DNA of 62,522 nucleotides, taken from NCBI RefSeq assembly GCF_001273925.1, contig NZ_LIGG01000001.1:2317522-2380043 (forward strand), given 5' to 3'. Origin of the DNA: Bacillus sp. FJAT-27251 (GTDB lineage Bacteria; Bacillota; Bacilli; Bacillales; Cytobacillaceae). The notes under the pieces were generated by a model. That model made no database searches and was not told where the DNA came from. It saw only the letters and a program-made list of their open reading frames with translations. The position numbers and the translations under genes are program-made. Position 1 is the first letter of the stretch. Every line of letters starts with the position of its first letter. Positions 1 through 8,512 of this stretch are shown here, piece after piece.

Positions 1-168
1 GGAATTGTGGAGGTCATCTACCATAACGTGGTCTCAAAGACCCATGTGCCGCTCGATCAATGGATGCAAAGCATGCAGCAGGCCACAAAAGAAGACATTA
101 TCGCCGTTGCCAACAAGGTCAACCTCGATACCATTTACTTTTTAACCGGAATGGAGGCGGGGAAATAA
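1..168 (+). CDS. ymfF: M16-family peptidase-like protein YmfF, C-terminal end (partial)
   Basis: Open frame running in from the left edge and ending at TAA (166-168), giving the last 55 residues. The fragment is too short to show a motif. It is called YmfF because it directly precedes ymfH and overlaps it by one base (TAATG), exactly as the pair of M16 peptidase-like genes does in Bacillus. In the family, YmfF/YmfH pairs sit next to ymfI, whose product acts in elongation factor P modification. The call rests on synteny and on the helical C-terminal end; most of the gene lies outside the window. Confidence 0.75.
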   Translation, partial: GIVEVIYHNVVSKTHVPLDQWMQSMQQATKEDIIAVANKVNLDTIYFLTGMEAGK

Positions 169-1457
169 TGGAGAAAATTGCTTTTGAACAGCTGCAGGAA
201 GAACTTTATTATGAAAAATTGGGGAATGGCCTTGATGTCTATATCCTTCCGAAAAAAGGCTTTAACAAGACATATGCAACTTTTACGACAAAGTATGGTT
301 CGATTGATAACCATTTCAAGCCCTTTGGGAAAGAAGAGTATGTGAAGGTCCCGGATGGAATTGCCCACTTCCTCGAGCACAAGCTTTTTGAAAAGGAAGA
401 CGGCGACGTTTTCCAGCAATTCAGCCGGCAGGGTGCGTCCGCCAATGCCTTCACATCGTTCACCCGGACTGCCTACTTATTCTCAAGCACGTCCCAGGTG
501 GAGCAGAACCTTGAGACGCTGATGGATTTTGTCCAGGAGCCTTATTTTACCGAAAAGACGGTCGAGAAGGAAAAGGGCATCATTGGGCAGGAAATTACCA
601 TGTATGACGACAATCCGGACTGGCGCCTCTATTTCGGCGCCATCGAAAACATGTACAAAGAGCATCCGGTCCGCATCGATATTGCAGGGACGATCGAGTC
701 GATTTCGCATATCACAAAAGACATGCTGTATGAATGTTATGAAACGTTCTACCACCCAAGCAATATGCTGCTGTTTGTTGTCGGGCCAGTTGATCCCAAT
801 GAGGTCATGAAGCAGATTAAAGAAAACCAAAGTAAAAAGGAATATACGGATAAACCCGAAATCCAGCGCCGTTTTGAGTTGGAAATCGAGGAAGTGGCAC
901 AAAAGAAGCAGGTATTGGAAATGAATGTCCAGACTTCAAAATGTCTCGTTGGAATCAAGGCACCCCCTGGGGAGATGACGGGCAAGGAGATGCTGAAATG
1001 GGAGCTCTCCATAAATCTTATGCTGGATATTTTGTTCGGCAAAAGTTCCCGTCATTACTCGGAGCTATATAGCGAGGGCCTGGTTGATGATTCCTTCTCC
1101 TATGATTACACCCAGGAGCAGGGTTTTGGCTTCGCCATGGTCGGAGGCGATACGCCTGATGCCGGGAAGCTTGCCGAGAAGCTGACAGGCATGCTGCTTG
1201 ATGCCAAAGCAGGCACCAATTTCACCGAAGAAAACCTTGGCAGGGCAACAAAGAAGAAAATCGGGAATTTCCTGAGGGCCATCAATTCGCCTGAATATAT
1301 TGCCAACCAGTTTACCCGCTATGCCTTTAATGAAATGGACTTGTTCGATGTTGTCCCGATGCTTGAAAGCATAAAATTGGACGACATCAGGCAGGCTGCC
1401 TCCAGCTTTATCGATGAAAAGAGGTTTACGGTCTGCCAGGTAGTCCCTAAAAAATAA
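168..1457 (+). CDS. ymfH: M16-family zinc peptidase YmfH
   Basis: A 429-residue pitrilysin/M16 homologue. The inverted zinc motif HxxEH is visible as HFLEH at residues 67-71, with the distal glutamate about 71 residues later in GIIGQEI, so the metal site looks intact. The C-terminal half has the usual non-catalytic M16 repeat. The start is the ATG at 168, inside the TAATG overlap with ymfF and behind a GGAGGCGGGG ribosome site; an open frame back to base 60 lies inside ymfF. It is translationally coupled to ymfF and followed by a terminator. The natural substrate is unknown; association with EF-P modification is inferred from the neighbour ymfI. Confidence 0.92.
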   Translation: MEKIAFEQLQEELYYEKLGNGLDVYILPKKGFNKTYATFTTKYGSIDNHFKPFGKEEYVKVPDGIAHFLEHKLFEKEDGDVFQQFSRQGASANAFTSFTRTAYLFSSTSQVEQNLETLMDFVQEPYFTEKTVEKEKGIIGQEITMYDDNPDWRLYFGAIENMYKEHPVRIDIAGTIESISHITKDMLYECYETFYHPSNMLLFVVGPVDPNEVMKQIKENQSKKEYTDKPEIQRRFELEIEEVAQKKQVLEMNVQTSKCLVGIKAPPGEMTGKEMLKWELSINLMLDILFGKSSRHYSELYSEGLVDDSFSYDYTQEQGFGFAMVGGDTPDAGKLAEKLTGMLLDAKAGTNFTEENLGRATKKKIGNFLRAINSPEYIANQFTRYAFNEMDLFDVVPMLESIKLDDIRQAASSFIDEKRFTVCQVVPKK

Positions 1458-1465
1458 GTATGAAG

Positions 1466-1493
1466 GCGCCGGTTCAAAAGCCGGCGTTTTTTT
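1466..1493 (+). terminator. Intrinsic terminator after ymfH
   Basis: Stem CGCCGG (1467-1472) pairs with CCGGCG (1481-1486) around an 8-base loop and is followed by seven T. It separates ymfFH from ymfI, which starts 20 bases further on. Confidence 0.8.
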
Positions 1494-1513
1494 AATGAAA
1501 CAGGGGAGAGAAG

Positions 1514-2236
1514 ATGAAAAAATTTGTACTCATAACCGGTGCGAGCGGAGCGATTGGCCAGGCCATTGCCTTCAGGCTGGCGGAGGAGGGATATTCGCTT
1601 TACTTGCATTACAACTCCAATTATCATGGGGCTCGAAGCTTGATCCAGCGGCTAGAGGGGTTTGGCGGGGAGTATATCCCTGTGCAGGCGGACCTGTCAG
1701 ACCGCGGAGGCTACAAAATGCTCGCTTCGCAAATCTATAGCCTGGATGCAATTATCCATAATGCAGGGAATGCACTATATGGCTTGCTGCAGGACCTAGA
1801 AGAAACCGATGTGGAGAGGCTGCTGCAGGTGCATGTGACATCGCCTATGCTGCTGACAAAAGAGCTGCTGCCTAAAATGCTGTCAAAAAAAAGCGGCAGC
1901 ATCATAGTCATTTCTTCAATTTGGGGACAGACAGGCGCAGCCTATGAGGTGGCCTATTCAACAGCGAAGGGAGCGCAGCTGGCCTTCGTCAAGGCGTTAA
2001 GCAAAGAGCTTGCCCCCTCTGGAATCAGGGTGAATGCCATTGCCCCAGGTGCAATCGAAACCCCGATGCTGTCGGATTTTTCTCCGGATGAGCTTGCCGT
2101 ACTGAAAGAAGCGATTCCGCTGTCACGCCTCGGCCTGCCCGAGGATATTGCCAATGGAACCCTGTTTTTGCTTTCCGGGCAGGCTGGGTACATAACCGGC
2201 CAGACCCTTTCCATCAATGGCGGCTGGCATGTTTAG
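1514..2236 (+). CDS. ymfI: Short-chain dehydrogenase YmfI, EF-P 5-aminopentanone reductase
   Basis: A 240-residue classical SDR. It shows the N-terminal nucleotide motif TGASGAIG, the NAG motif (IIHNAGN), catalytic serine in VISSIWG, and the YxxxK pair in YSTAKG. In B. subtilis YmfI reduces the 5-aminopentanone group on Lys32 of elongation factor P to 5-aminopentanol, helping ribosomes pass polyproline. The ATG at 1514 has GGGGAGAG just upstream. It sits in the conserved ymfFHIJ order. A second gene linked to the same EF-P pathway, ynbB, lies at 31.1 kb. The alternative call is a general 3-oxoacyl-ACP reductase, from the same fold. Confidence 0.9.
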   Translation: MKKFVLITGASGAIGQAIAFRLAEEGYSLYLHYNSNYHGARSLIQRLEGFGGEYIPVQADLSDRGGYKMLASQIYSLDAIIHNAGNALYGLLQDLEETDVERLLQVHVTSPMLLTKELLPKMLSKKSGSIIVISSIWGQTGAAYEVAYSTAKGAQLAFVKALSKELAPSGIRVNAIAPGAIETPMLSDFSPDELAVLKEAIPLSRLGLPEDIANGTLFLLSGQAGYITGQTLSINGGWHV

Positions 2237-2340
2237 GATTACTTTCTGCCAAAAGCATTTTTTACGATTTTGTGGCTGTGTATATTTTCCCCCCAGCTAA
2301 AGCACACTATTTTTGAACACTTTAAAAGGAGGTTCAAACT

Positions 2341-2592
2341 ATGTCTGTTTTGGATAACTGGGGACAATGGAAAGAATTTTTGGGCAGCCGTCTTGACCAG
2401 GCGCAAAACCAGGGAATGAGCAATGGCGTCATCTCCGATATTGCGTACCAGGTTGGGGATTATCTGGCTCAAAATGTGGACCCGAAGAACGAGCAGGAAA
2501 AGGTTCTTGCTGATCTTTGGTCTGTGGCCAGTCCCGAAGAGCAGCATGCAATTGCCAATATGATGGTCAAGCTAGTCCAAAATAATGGCTGA
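2341..2592 (+). CDS. ymfJ: DUF3243 family protein YmfJ
   Basis: An 83-residue acidic, mostly helical cytosolic protein with no signal peptide, membrane segment or catalytic motif. Length, sequence (SVLDNWGQWKEFL start) and place after ymfI match YmfJ, a DUF3243 protein of unknown function conserved in Bacillaceae. The ribosome site AAAGGAGG lies 8 bases before the ATG. It is probably transcribed on its own, since about 100 bases separate it from ymfI and a terminator follows. Confidence 0.88.
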   Translation: MSVLDNWGQWKEFLGSRLDQAQNQGMSNGVISDIAYQVGDYLAQNVDPKNEQEKVLADLWSVASPEEQHAIANMMVKLVQNNG

Positions 2593-2609
2593 GTAAAACC
2601 CAATAGAAG

Positions 2610-2637
2610 GAGAGGGGCTGAGTGCCTCTCTTTTTTT
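2610..2637 (+). terminator. Intrinsic terminator after ymfJ
   Basis: GAGAGG (2610-2615) pairs with CCTCTC (2625-2630), followed by seven T. Confidence 0.85.
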
Positions 2638-2678
2638 AGGTTTTTTAGGCAACAAGCCGCCTTACTGCCTTCTCGACA

Positions 2679-2836
2679 TGCCTGTCGGAGCTGAACAAGG
2701 CTCCTTCGCTTTTCTTGTCCAGCTGCGGCGCCTAGCTCCTCGGGTCATAAGCCACCCCTGAAATGAAGGCAGAGAACGCCTTCTATTCAGGTGCGTCTTA
2801 TGCCTGTCGGAGCTGAACAAGGCGCCTTCGCTTTTC
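2679..2836 (+). repeat. Dispersed hairpin repeat, copy A with an adjacent truncated copy
   Basis: The full copy spans about 2716-2836 and folds into one long hairpin. Its stems are GGCGCCT/AGGCGCC (2727-2733 with 2820-2826), AGCTCC/GGAGCT (2734-2739 with 2809-2814), CATAAG/CTTATG (2746-2751 with 2797-2802), CCTGAA/TTCAGG (2757-2762 with 2786-2791) and GAAGGC/GCCTTC (2765-2770 with 2778-2783). The 36 bases at 2679-2714 repeat the 3' end of this copy (2800-2835) with one mismatch, so a truncated copy lies in tandem. The whole ymfJ-ymfK spacer (2638-2945) is this element plus the ymfK leader. Copy B is at 4731-4851. Confidence 0.85.
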
Positions 2837-2945
2837 TGTTCCTTTTTCTTTCATCTTCCAATAAAATCATATATTATAGAAACAAAGAATACGGCTGGAA
2901 GCCGGGGACAAGCCTGGCTGGACAAAAACGGGATGGAGGGTTTTG

Positions 2946-3737
2946 ATGGAGAAGAAAGAGTGGTATTTAGAGTATGAAATTCAGATTAACCGTCCTGGCT
3001 TGCTGGGCGACATCTCTTCGCTCCTCGGGATGCTTGCCATCAACATCGTTACCATCAATGGAATTGACGAAGGACGCCGGGGTTTATTGATCCTTGCGAA
3101 AAATGATGAACAAATCGTCAGGCTGGAGTCAATCCTAAATACAATGGATACCATAAAGGTAATTAAACTGCGCGAACCAAAACTTCGCGATCGAATGGCG
3201 GTCCGCCATGGCCGTTATATCCAAAGAGATGCGGATGATAAAAAAACTTTCCGCTTTGTACGGGATGAGCTTGGACTCCTGGTCGATTTTATGGCAGAAT
3301 TGTTTAAGCAGGAAGGACACAAGCTGATTGGCATCAGAGGCATGCCCAGGGTGGGCAAAACAGAGTCTGTGGTGGCTGCCAGTGTCTGTGCCAACAAACG
3401 GTGGCTGTTCGTTTCCTCCACCCTGCTCAAGCAGACAATCCGCAACCAGCTGATTGATGATGAGTATCATACAGACAACCTTTATATCATCGATGGAATC
3501 GTTTCGACGCGCCGGGCCAATGAGCGCCATTGGCAGCTTGTCAGGGAAATCATGCGCATGCCATCCGTCAAGGTGGTGGAGCATCCCGATATATTTGTGC
3601 AGAATACGGAATATACAATCAATGATTTTGATTATATTATCGAGCTCCGACACGAACAGGGCGAGGAAATAGTGTACGATATGGTCCAGCAAAACCATAT
3701 GTTTACGGATTCGGATTTCGGAGGGTTCGATTTTTAA
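2946..3737 (+). CDS. ymfK: DUF3388 protein YmfK with ACT-like and P-loop-like regions
   Basis: A 263-residue protein of unknown function, recognised as YmfK by its place between ymfJ and ymfM and by its sequence. The first 80 or so residues look like an ACT regulatory fold (EYEIQINRPGLLGDISSLLG). A Walker-A-like loop, GMPRVGKTES, follows near residue 138, and an aspartate-rich strand (LYIIDGIV) near residue 180 could serve as Walker B. No membrane segment is seen. The ATG at 2946 is preferred over TTG at 2943 because GGAGGG (2935-2940) is then 5 bases away. Ligand binding and ATPase activity are inferences from motif shape only. Confidence 0.85.
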   Translation: MEKKEWYLEYEIQINRPGLLGDISSLLGMLAINIVTINGIDEGRRGLLILAKNDEQIVRLESILNTMDTIKVIKLREPKLRDRMAVRHGRYIQRDADDKKTFRFVRDELGLLVDFMAELFKQEGHKLIGIRGMPRVGKTESVVAASVCANKRWLFVSSTLLKQTIRNQLIDDEYHTDNLYIIDGIVSTRRANERHWQLVREIMRMPSVKVVEHPDIFVQNTEYTINDFDYIIELRHEQGEEIVYDMVQQNHMFTDSDFGGFDF

Positions 3738-3757
3738 TTGTATTGGAAGGTGTTATC

Positions 3758-4660
3758 GTGACAGAATTAGGAGTCCGTTTAAAAGAAGCAAGAGAAGCGA
3801 GAGGGCTTAGCCTGGAACAGCTTCAAGACTTGACCAAAATCCAGAAGCGATATCTCATCGGAATTGAAGAAGGCAACTATTCGATGATGCCCGGCAAATT
3901 TTACGTCAGGGCATTTATTAAGCAATACGCTGAGGCAGTAGGCCTGGATCCGGAAGAAATATTTGAACAATATAAGGACGAGATCCCTGCTACATATAGT
4001 GATGACCTGCCGGAACAGCTTTCACGCGTGCAGTCCCGGAAAAGCATGTCCCCTGGAAAGTCCAAGGTTCTGGATTTGCTTCCGAAAGTACTGGTCGGCA
4101 TTGCCCTGGCCGCCTTTGTCGTCTTCGTTTGGTACCTTGTCGTCCAAAAGGCCGGAGGCGGAGGGGACGAATCAGGTTCCGAGGGCAACAATCCTGTCAT
4201 CATCGAAGAGCCGGAGAATGCAGGCACCAATGATAACGGCGAAGATGGCGGAGCGGAAGAAGAGGCCGCAAATGACGAAGAGCCAGGAACTGAAGAAAAT
4301 GCAGAAAATGAAGAAGCTGCCGAAGAAGAACAGCCGGCCCAGGAACTCTCTGTCGCCAATACCAGCGGCAGACAGGCCACATACGAACTTAAAAATGCCG
4401 ATAAGTTCGAGCTGACCGTGAATTCAACTGGCGCAACCTGGGTAGACATCCGCAATGGTGAGGGCAAATCCGTCTTCCAGGGCACCTTAAAATCGGACGG
4501 AACAGACAGCAAGGAATTCGATTTCACGGACCAGCCCGAAGCCACGGTGGTCGTAGGATTCGTACCGGATACGGAGATACTGGTCAATGGCGAAAAACTG
4601 GAGTTCCCGTCGGACAGCACAAGGCAGGATATTACAATCCGTTATATTAAAGGCGAATAA
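3758..4660 (+). CDS. ymfM: RodZ-like cell-shape protein YmfM (HTH, membrane helix, DUF4115)
   Basis: A 300-residue protein built like RodZ: an N-terminal Xre-type helix-turn-helix (about residues 1-70, LGVRLKEAREARGLSLEQL), one membrane helix near 110-130 (VLVGIALAAFVVFVWYLVV), a long acidic linker rich in Glu, Asn and Ala, and a C-terminal beta-rich DUF4115 domain. RodZ links the MreB cytoskeleton to the wall-elongation complex. GTG at 3758 is chosen because GGAAGG (3745-3750) is 7 bases upstream; an in-frame TTG at 3743 overlaps that site. It lies directly before pgsA, as in Bacillus, and is followed by a terminator. Confidence 0.88.
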   Translation: MTELGVRLKEAREARGLSLEQLQDLTKIQKRYLIGIEEGNYSMMPGKFYVRAFIKQYAEAVGLDPEEIFEQYKDEIPATYSDDLPEQLSRVQSRKSMSPGKSKVLDLLPKVLVGIALAAFVVFVWYLVVQKAGGGGDESGSEGNNPVIIEEPENAGTNDNGEDGGAEEEAANDEEPGTEENAENEEAAEEEQPAQELSVANTSGRQATYELKNADKFELTVNSTGATWVDIRNGEGKSVFQGTLKSDGTDSKEFDFTDQPEATVVVGFVPDTEILVNGEKLEFPSDSTRQDITIRYIKGE

Positions 4661-4688
4661 TAGTCATCGCTTTAGGTGACTATTTTTT
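4661..4688 (+). terminator. Intrinsic terminator after ymfM
   Basis: TAGTCA (4661-4666) pairs with TGACTA (4677-4682), followed by six T. Confidence 0.75.
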
Positions 4689-4730
4689 CGCTTGCTTCAT
4701 AAATAAGGATAAATTTCTAAACTTAGATTA

Positions 4731-4851
4731 CTGTCCAGCTCCAGCGCCTAGCCCCTCGAGGTCATAAGCCACTCCAGAATTGAAGGCAAAGAGCCTTCTA
4801 TTCTGTAGCGTCTTATGCTTGTCGGGGCTGACCAAGGCGCTTGCGCTTTTC
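4731..4851 (+). repeat. Dispersed hairpin repeat, copy B
   Basis: Second full copy of the element at 2716-2836. The same five stems form: AGCGCCT/AGGCGCT (4743-4749 with 4835-4841), AGCCCC/GGGGCT (4750-4755 with 4824-4829), CATAAG/CTTATG (4763-4768 with 4812-4817), CAGAA/TTCTG (4775-4779 with 4801-4805) and GAAGGC/GCCTTC (4782-4787 with 4793-4798). Several base differences from copy A are compensated on the opposite arm. Confidence 0.85.
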
Positions 4852-4911
4852 TCAAGTTCTCGCAATGGAAAACCATCATGGCGCAGACATATTTTGTTTG
4901 GAGGATGTCAA

Positions 4912-5490
4912 ATGAATATACCTAATAAAATTACTGTATCGAGAATTCTTCTTATCCCTATTTTTCTGATTGTGATGCTTGCCCCTTTGGATTGGGGAGA
5001 AGTCACTTTCCTGGGAGCAACCATGCCGGTAACCCATTTGGCCGGGGCGCTGATTTTCATTTTCGCCTCGACTACTGATTGGGTGGACGGCTATTATGCC
5101 CGTAAATATAATCTAGTAACGAACCTGGGGAAATTCCTGGATCCTCTCGCTGATAAACTGCTTGTGTCTGCGGCACTGATCGTCCTTGTGGAATTGAACA
5201 TGGCTCCCTCCTGGATTGTCATTGTCATCATCTTCAGGGAATTCGCCGTTACCGGTCTGCGGGCCATTCTGGCAGAAGGCGGGGAAGTGGTCGCGGCCAA
5301 CAATCTTGGCAAAATTAAAACATGGACGCAGATCATCGCGATTTCCGCCCTGCTGCTCCACAACATCATTTTTGAAATGATTTCCTTGCCGTTTGACGAT
5401 ATTGCCCTGTGGGTCGCCATGTTCTTTACGGTATGGTCAGGCTGGGATTATTTTATTAAAAATAAAGCAGTTTTCAAGAACTCCAAATAA
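4912..5490 (+). CDS. pgsA: CDP-diacylglycerol-glycerol-3-phosphate 3-phosphatidyltransferase PgsA
   Basis: A 192-residue integral membrane enzyme that makes phosphatidylglycerol phosphate, the committed step to phosphatidylglycerol and cardiolipin. The CDP-alcohol phosphotransferase signature DG(x2)AR(x8)G(x3)D(x3)D is intact from DGYYARK to LDPLADK, near residues 58-80. About five hydrophobic segments are visible. The ATG at 4912 is preceded by TTTGGAGGATG; the open frame continues upstream into repeat copy B, so earlier starts are rejected. It is followed 23 bases later by cinA. The conserved pgsA-cinA-recA order supports the call. Confidence 0.95.
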   Translation: MNIPNKITVSRILLIPIFLIVMLAPLDWGEVTFLGATMPVTHLAGALIFIFASTTDWVDGYYARKYNLVTNLGKFLDPLADKLLVSAALIVLVELNMAPSWIVIVIIFREFAVTGLRAILAEGGEVVAANNLGKIKTWTQIIAISALLLHNIIFEMISLPFDDIALWVAMFFTVWSGWDYFIKNKAVFKNSK

Positions 5491-5513
5491 TGGCTTATTA
5501 GGCGGGTGGAAAA

Positions 5514-6755
5514 ATGAATGCAGAAATCATTGCAGTCGGCTCCGAGCTGCTGCTGGGTCAAATCACCAATACAAACGCCCGTTTCTTGTCAGCGCAGCTG
5601 GCGGCGATTGGTGTGAACGTTTATCACCATACAGTGGTTGGAGACAATCCCGACCGTTTAAAAAGGGCGCTTGAGATTGCCGAAGAGCGGTCGAGCCTGA
5701 TCATTTTTACAGGCGGACTCGGTCCGACCAAGGATGACCTGACCAAGGAAACAATCGCAAAACACCTGGAAACTTCCCTGGAAATGGACGAGTCGGCTAT
5801 GCAGTCGATACAATCCTATTTCAGCAGGTCAAACCGGAAGATGACAGAGAACAACCGCAAGCAGGCGCTTGTCCTTAAAGGCTCACAGGTGCTGCCTAAC
5901 GAGAATGGAATGGCGCCAGGGATGTTCCTGGCTGCCGCCGGGCATCATTACATGCTTCTTCCCGGTCCTCCATTCGAAATGGAGCCGATGTTTGCCAAAT
6001 ATGGCATCCCTGCTATTGCCGAAAAAATGGACTCCCAGGCAAAAATCGTCTCCCGGGTGCTGCGCTTCTTCGGAATCGGCGAGGCTGCCCTTGAAGCGCA
6101 GCTCGAGGATTTAATCGAGGCGCAGAGCAATCCAACCATTGCACCGCTCGCCGGCGAATCCGAGGTGACCATCCGCCTGACTGCTGGAAATGGCACGGAA
6201 GAAGGAGCTATTCAGCTGATTGATGAGGTTGAGGCGGAAATCCTCAGCCGGGTGGGCCAATTTTTCTACGGCTATGATGATACCTCGCTCATGAAAGAGC
6301 TTTTCAAGCTTTTAAAAGAAAAGAACCTGACAGTCGCTGCGGCAGAGAGCCTGACAGGAGGTTTGTTCCAGGAACAGCTGACCGCGATTCCAGGCGCAAG
6401 CTCCGTGTTTAAAGGCGGGATGGTGTGTTACTCGAATGAAGCGAAAGTGAAGCTGGTGCACGCTCGTGAGGAGACGCTTGCGGAACACGGAGCAGTCAGT
6501 GCTGAATGTGCCCGCGAGCTTGCCGAGAATGCTGCCAGCCTTCTTGGCGCAGATGCAGGCATCAGTTTTACCGGTGTTGCGGGGCCTGATGCCCTTGAAG
6601 GCCACCCGCCGGGTACGGTCTTCGTCGGTCTCTTTATAAAGGGACAGCCCGCGCTTGCCGAGAAACTGATTCTTGCAGGCACCCGCGAAATTAACCGGAT
6701 ACGCACCGTCAAACACGGCGCCAGCCTGCTGATCCAGGCATTGAAAGCCGAATAG
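5514..6755 (+). CDS. cinA: CinA: competence/damage-inducible protein, NMN amidohydrolase-type C-terminus
   Basis: A 413-residue two-domain protein. The N-terminal domain is MoaB/MogA-like ([15 protein letters not shown], then [11 protein letters not shown] near residue 65). The C-terminal CinA domain ([14 protein letters not shown] near residue 280) belongs to the nicotinamide mononucleotide deamidase family, which recycles pyridine nucleotides. In Bacillus it is co-transcribed with recA under competence control. Length is normal. The ATG at 5514 has GGCGGGTGG upstream. A terminator follows, and recA has its own SOS promoter about 300 bases on. Confidence 0.93.
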   Translation: MNAEIIAVGSELLLGQITNTNARFLSAQLAAIGVNVYHHTVVGDNPDRLKRALEIAEERSSLIIFTGGLGPTKDDLTKETIAKHLETSLEMDESAMQSIQSYFSRSNRKMTENNRKQALVLKGSQVLPNENGMAPGMFLAAAGHHYMLLPGPPFEMEPMFAKYGIPAIAEKMDSQAKIVSRVLRFFGIGEAALEAQLEDLIEAQSNPTIAPLAGESEVTIRLTAGNGTEEGAIQLIDEVEAEILSRVGQFFYGYDDTSLMKELFKLLKEKNLTVAAAESLTGGLFQEQLTAIPGASSVFKGGMVCYSNEAKVKLVHAREETLAEHGAVSAECARELAENAASLLGADAGISFTGVAGPDALEGHPPGTVFVGLFIKGQPALAEKLILAGTREINRIRTVKHGASLLIQALKAE

Positions 6756-6766
6756 AAGAACTTGCA

Positions 6767-6805
6767 AATATCCCTGGCTCCCGGTAGGAGCCGGGGATAT
6801 TTTTA
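6767..6805 (+). terminator. Intrinsic terminator after cinA
   Basis: A long stem: AATATCCC plus GGCTCC (6768-6782) pairs with GGAGCC plus GGGATATT (6787-6801), followed by a T-rich tail. It would uncouple cinA from recA, or act as a point of partial read-through. Confidence 0.85.
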
Positions 6806-7082
6806 TGGAGGATCACTGTAAAAGAGGTTGCTATTTGGTGATGGTGGGGCATTAATAGGTAATATGGCTGGAAGGCGTCCTCCGTGGAGGGGATGGAGGC
6901 CCATTTTGGCAGGGATAGAAGTGAAAGAGGTCCTCCATCCCTCTTTATCCCTCCTTCAATGCACCCCAAGAATAATCAGACAATAACCAAAAAGCTAGTT
7001 TCAAAGGATAGCAATACAGGGAATTCTCTTAAAATTCAATCGAAAAATCCAATTTCACCAAAAACTTACCATCCAAAATAAA
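6806..7082. other. Non-coding region upstream of recA with an inverted repeat
   Basis: No plausible gene is seen. A long inverted repeat pairs 6887-6899 (GAGGGGATGGAGG) with 6932-6943 (CCTCCATCCCTC), with one bulged base. A second short stem, CCTCC/GGAGG (6879-6883 with 6886-6890), lies just before it. No T-run follows, so it is not a simple terminator. The remainder is AT-rich up to the recA promoter. Confidence 0.5.
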
Positions 7083-7134
7083 CGAATGGATGTTCGACTT
7101 TTTGCTCGACAAACGGAAAAAAAACAGGTATATT
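7083..7134 (+). promoter_or_regulatory. recA promoter with LexA (SOS) box
   Basis: CGAATGGATGTTCG at 7083-7096 matches the Bacillus LexA box CGAAC-N4-GTTCG with one mismatch. TCGACA (7106-7111), 17 bases and TATATT (7129-7134) form a sigma-A promoter directly downstream. LexA bound here would block RNA polymerase until DNA damage. Confidence 0.8.
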
Positions 7135-7206
7135 AATGATAGTGATTTAATAGTTTTTCGTTCTGGTATATAGCCAGACCGTTTTTATAATAAAGGAGGA
7201 AATTGA

Positions 7207-8250
7207 GTGAGCGATCGTCAAGCTGCTTTAGAAATGGCGTTAAAGCAAATAGAAAAACAATTTGGTAAAGGCTCAATTATGAAGCTGGGTGAGCAGGCAG
7301 AACGCAGGGTATCGACTTCCCCGAGCGGTTCGCTTGCATTGGATGTTGCATTGGGAATCGGCGGTTACCCACGCGGCCGTGTCATTGAAATTTACGGTCC
7401 GGAGAGTTCGGGTAAAACGACTGTTGCCCTGCATGCCATTGCCGAAATCCAGGCCCAGGGTGGCCAGGCAGCGTTCATTGATGCCGAGCACGCACTTGAT
7501 CCTGTTTATGCTGAAAAGCTGGGTGTCAATATTGATGAGTTGCTGCTCTCCCAGCCGGATACAGGCGAACAGGCTTTGGAAATTGCGGAAGCACTTGTCC
7601 GAAGCGGAGCCGTTGACATTTTGGTTGTCGACTCGGTAGCTGCACTTGTTCCTAAAGCGGAGATTGAAGGGGAAATGGGAGACTCACACGTTGGTCTCCA
7701 GGCCCGTCTGATGTCACAGGCGCTGCGCAAGCTGTCCGGTGCCACCAACAAATCCAAGACCATTGCCATCTTCATTAACCAGATTCGTGAGAAGATTGGG
7801 GTTATGTTTGGAAACCCCGAGACAACGCCTGGCGGCCGCGCGCTGAAATTCTATTCCAGTGTCCGTCTTGAAGTGCGCCGTGCGGAATCATTAAAGCAGG
7901 GCAATGAAATAGTCGGAAACAAGACCAAAATCAAGGTCGTCAAAAACAAGGTTGCACCTCCATTCCGTGTTGCTGAAGTGGATATCATGTACGGGGAAGG
8001 CATCTCCAAGGAAGGCGAAATCATTGATATGGCTTCCGAACTGGACATCGTCCAGAAGAGCGGTTCCTGGTATTCTTATAATAATGAGCGTGTTGGCCAG
8101 GGGCGTGAGAACGCGAAGCTGTTCCTGAAAGAGAACCCTTCCCTTCTTCTGGAAATTCAGCAGAAGATTCGTGATCATTACGCCCTTGACGGCGAAAAAG
8201 TGATTACGGAGAATGAGGACGAAAAAGATCAGGAAGAATTTGAGCTTTAA
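7207..8250 (+). CDS. recA: RecA recombinase
   Basis: A 347-residue RecA. It shows Walker [10 protein letters not shown] at residues 64-72, Walker [13 protein letters not shown], the DNA-binding loops around [13 protein letters not shown] and [13 protein letters not shown], and the acidic C-terminal tail. RecA drives strand exchange and, as a filament on single-stranded DNA, triggers LexA self-cleavage; lexA lies at 35.1 kb. The start is GTG at 7207, 6 bases after AAAGGAGG. The SOS box at 7083 makes it part of the regulon it controls. Confidence 0.98.
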   Translation: MSDRQAALEMALKQIEKQFGKGSIMKLGEQAERRVSTSPSGSLALDVALGIGGYPRGRVIEIYGPESSGKTTVALHAIAEIQAQGGQAAFIDAEHALDPVYAEKLGVNIDELLLSQPDTGEQALEIAEALVRSGAVDILVVDSVAALVPKAEIEGEMGDSHVGLQARLMSQALRKLSGATNKSKTIAIFINQIREKIGVMFGNPETTPGGRALKFYSSVRLEVRRAESLKQGNEIVGNKTKIKVVKNKVAPPFRVAEVDIMYGEGISKEGEIIDMASELDIVQKSGSWYSYNNERVGQGRENAKLFLKENPSLLLEIQQKIRDHYALDGEKVITENEDEKDQEEFEL

Positions 8251-8256
8251 TTCTGG

Positions 8257-8291
8257 AAAAAAGCAAAGCCGAACGCCGGCTTTGCTTTTCT
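8257..8291 (+). terminator. Intrinsic terminator after recA
   Basis: AAGCAAAGCCG (8261-8271) pairs with CGGCTTTGCTT (8277-8287) and is followed by a T-rich tail. Confidence 0.88.
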
Positions 8292-8347
8292 TGTACATAA
8301 GTTGGATTCTCCTGGAAGTGAAACTGCCGCTATCATCTGACAAACCC

Positions 8348-8376
8348 TTGACAATGAAAATAGGCAGCTTTACAAT
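8348..8376 (+). promoter_or_regulatory. Sigma-A promoter upstream of rny
   Basis: TTGACA (8348-8353), a 17-base spacer and TACAAT (8371-8376), about 135 bases before the rny start. A second TTGACA lies near 8450 without a good -10 element. Confidence 0.65.
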
Positions 8377-8512
8377 TAAAAATGTATATTTTTACTTTTT
8401 ATAGTAATAAAAACGTTTAAAAGCCATTGCGCTGTATGTTGATGTTAGTTGACAATATACATGCCGACACTTTAAAAAACGTAACAAAAGTTCATAGCAA
8501 GAGGAGGTGAAA

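Noticed and set aside
3901-4620. 239-codon minus-strand frame opposite ymfM
   Set aside because: It is a shadow of the codon bias in the acidic linker of YmfM (Ser-rich on the other strand), with no ribosome site.
4780-4911. Upstream extension of pgsA by 44 codons
   Set aside because: The frame is open, but it runs through the hairpin repeat and lacks a ribosome site; the start at 4912 fits the family.
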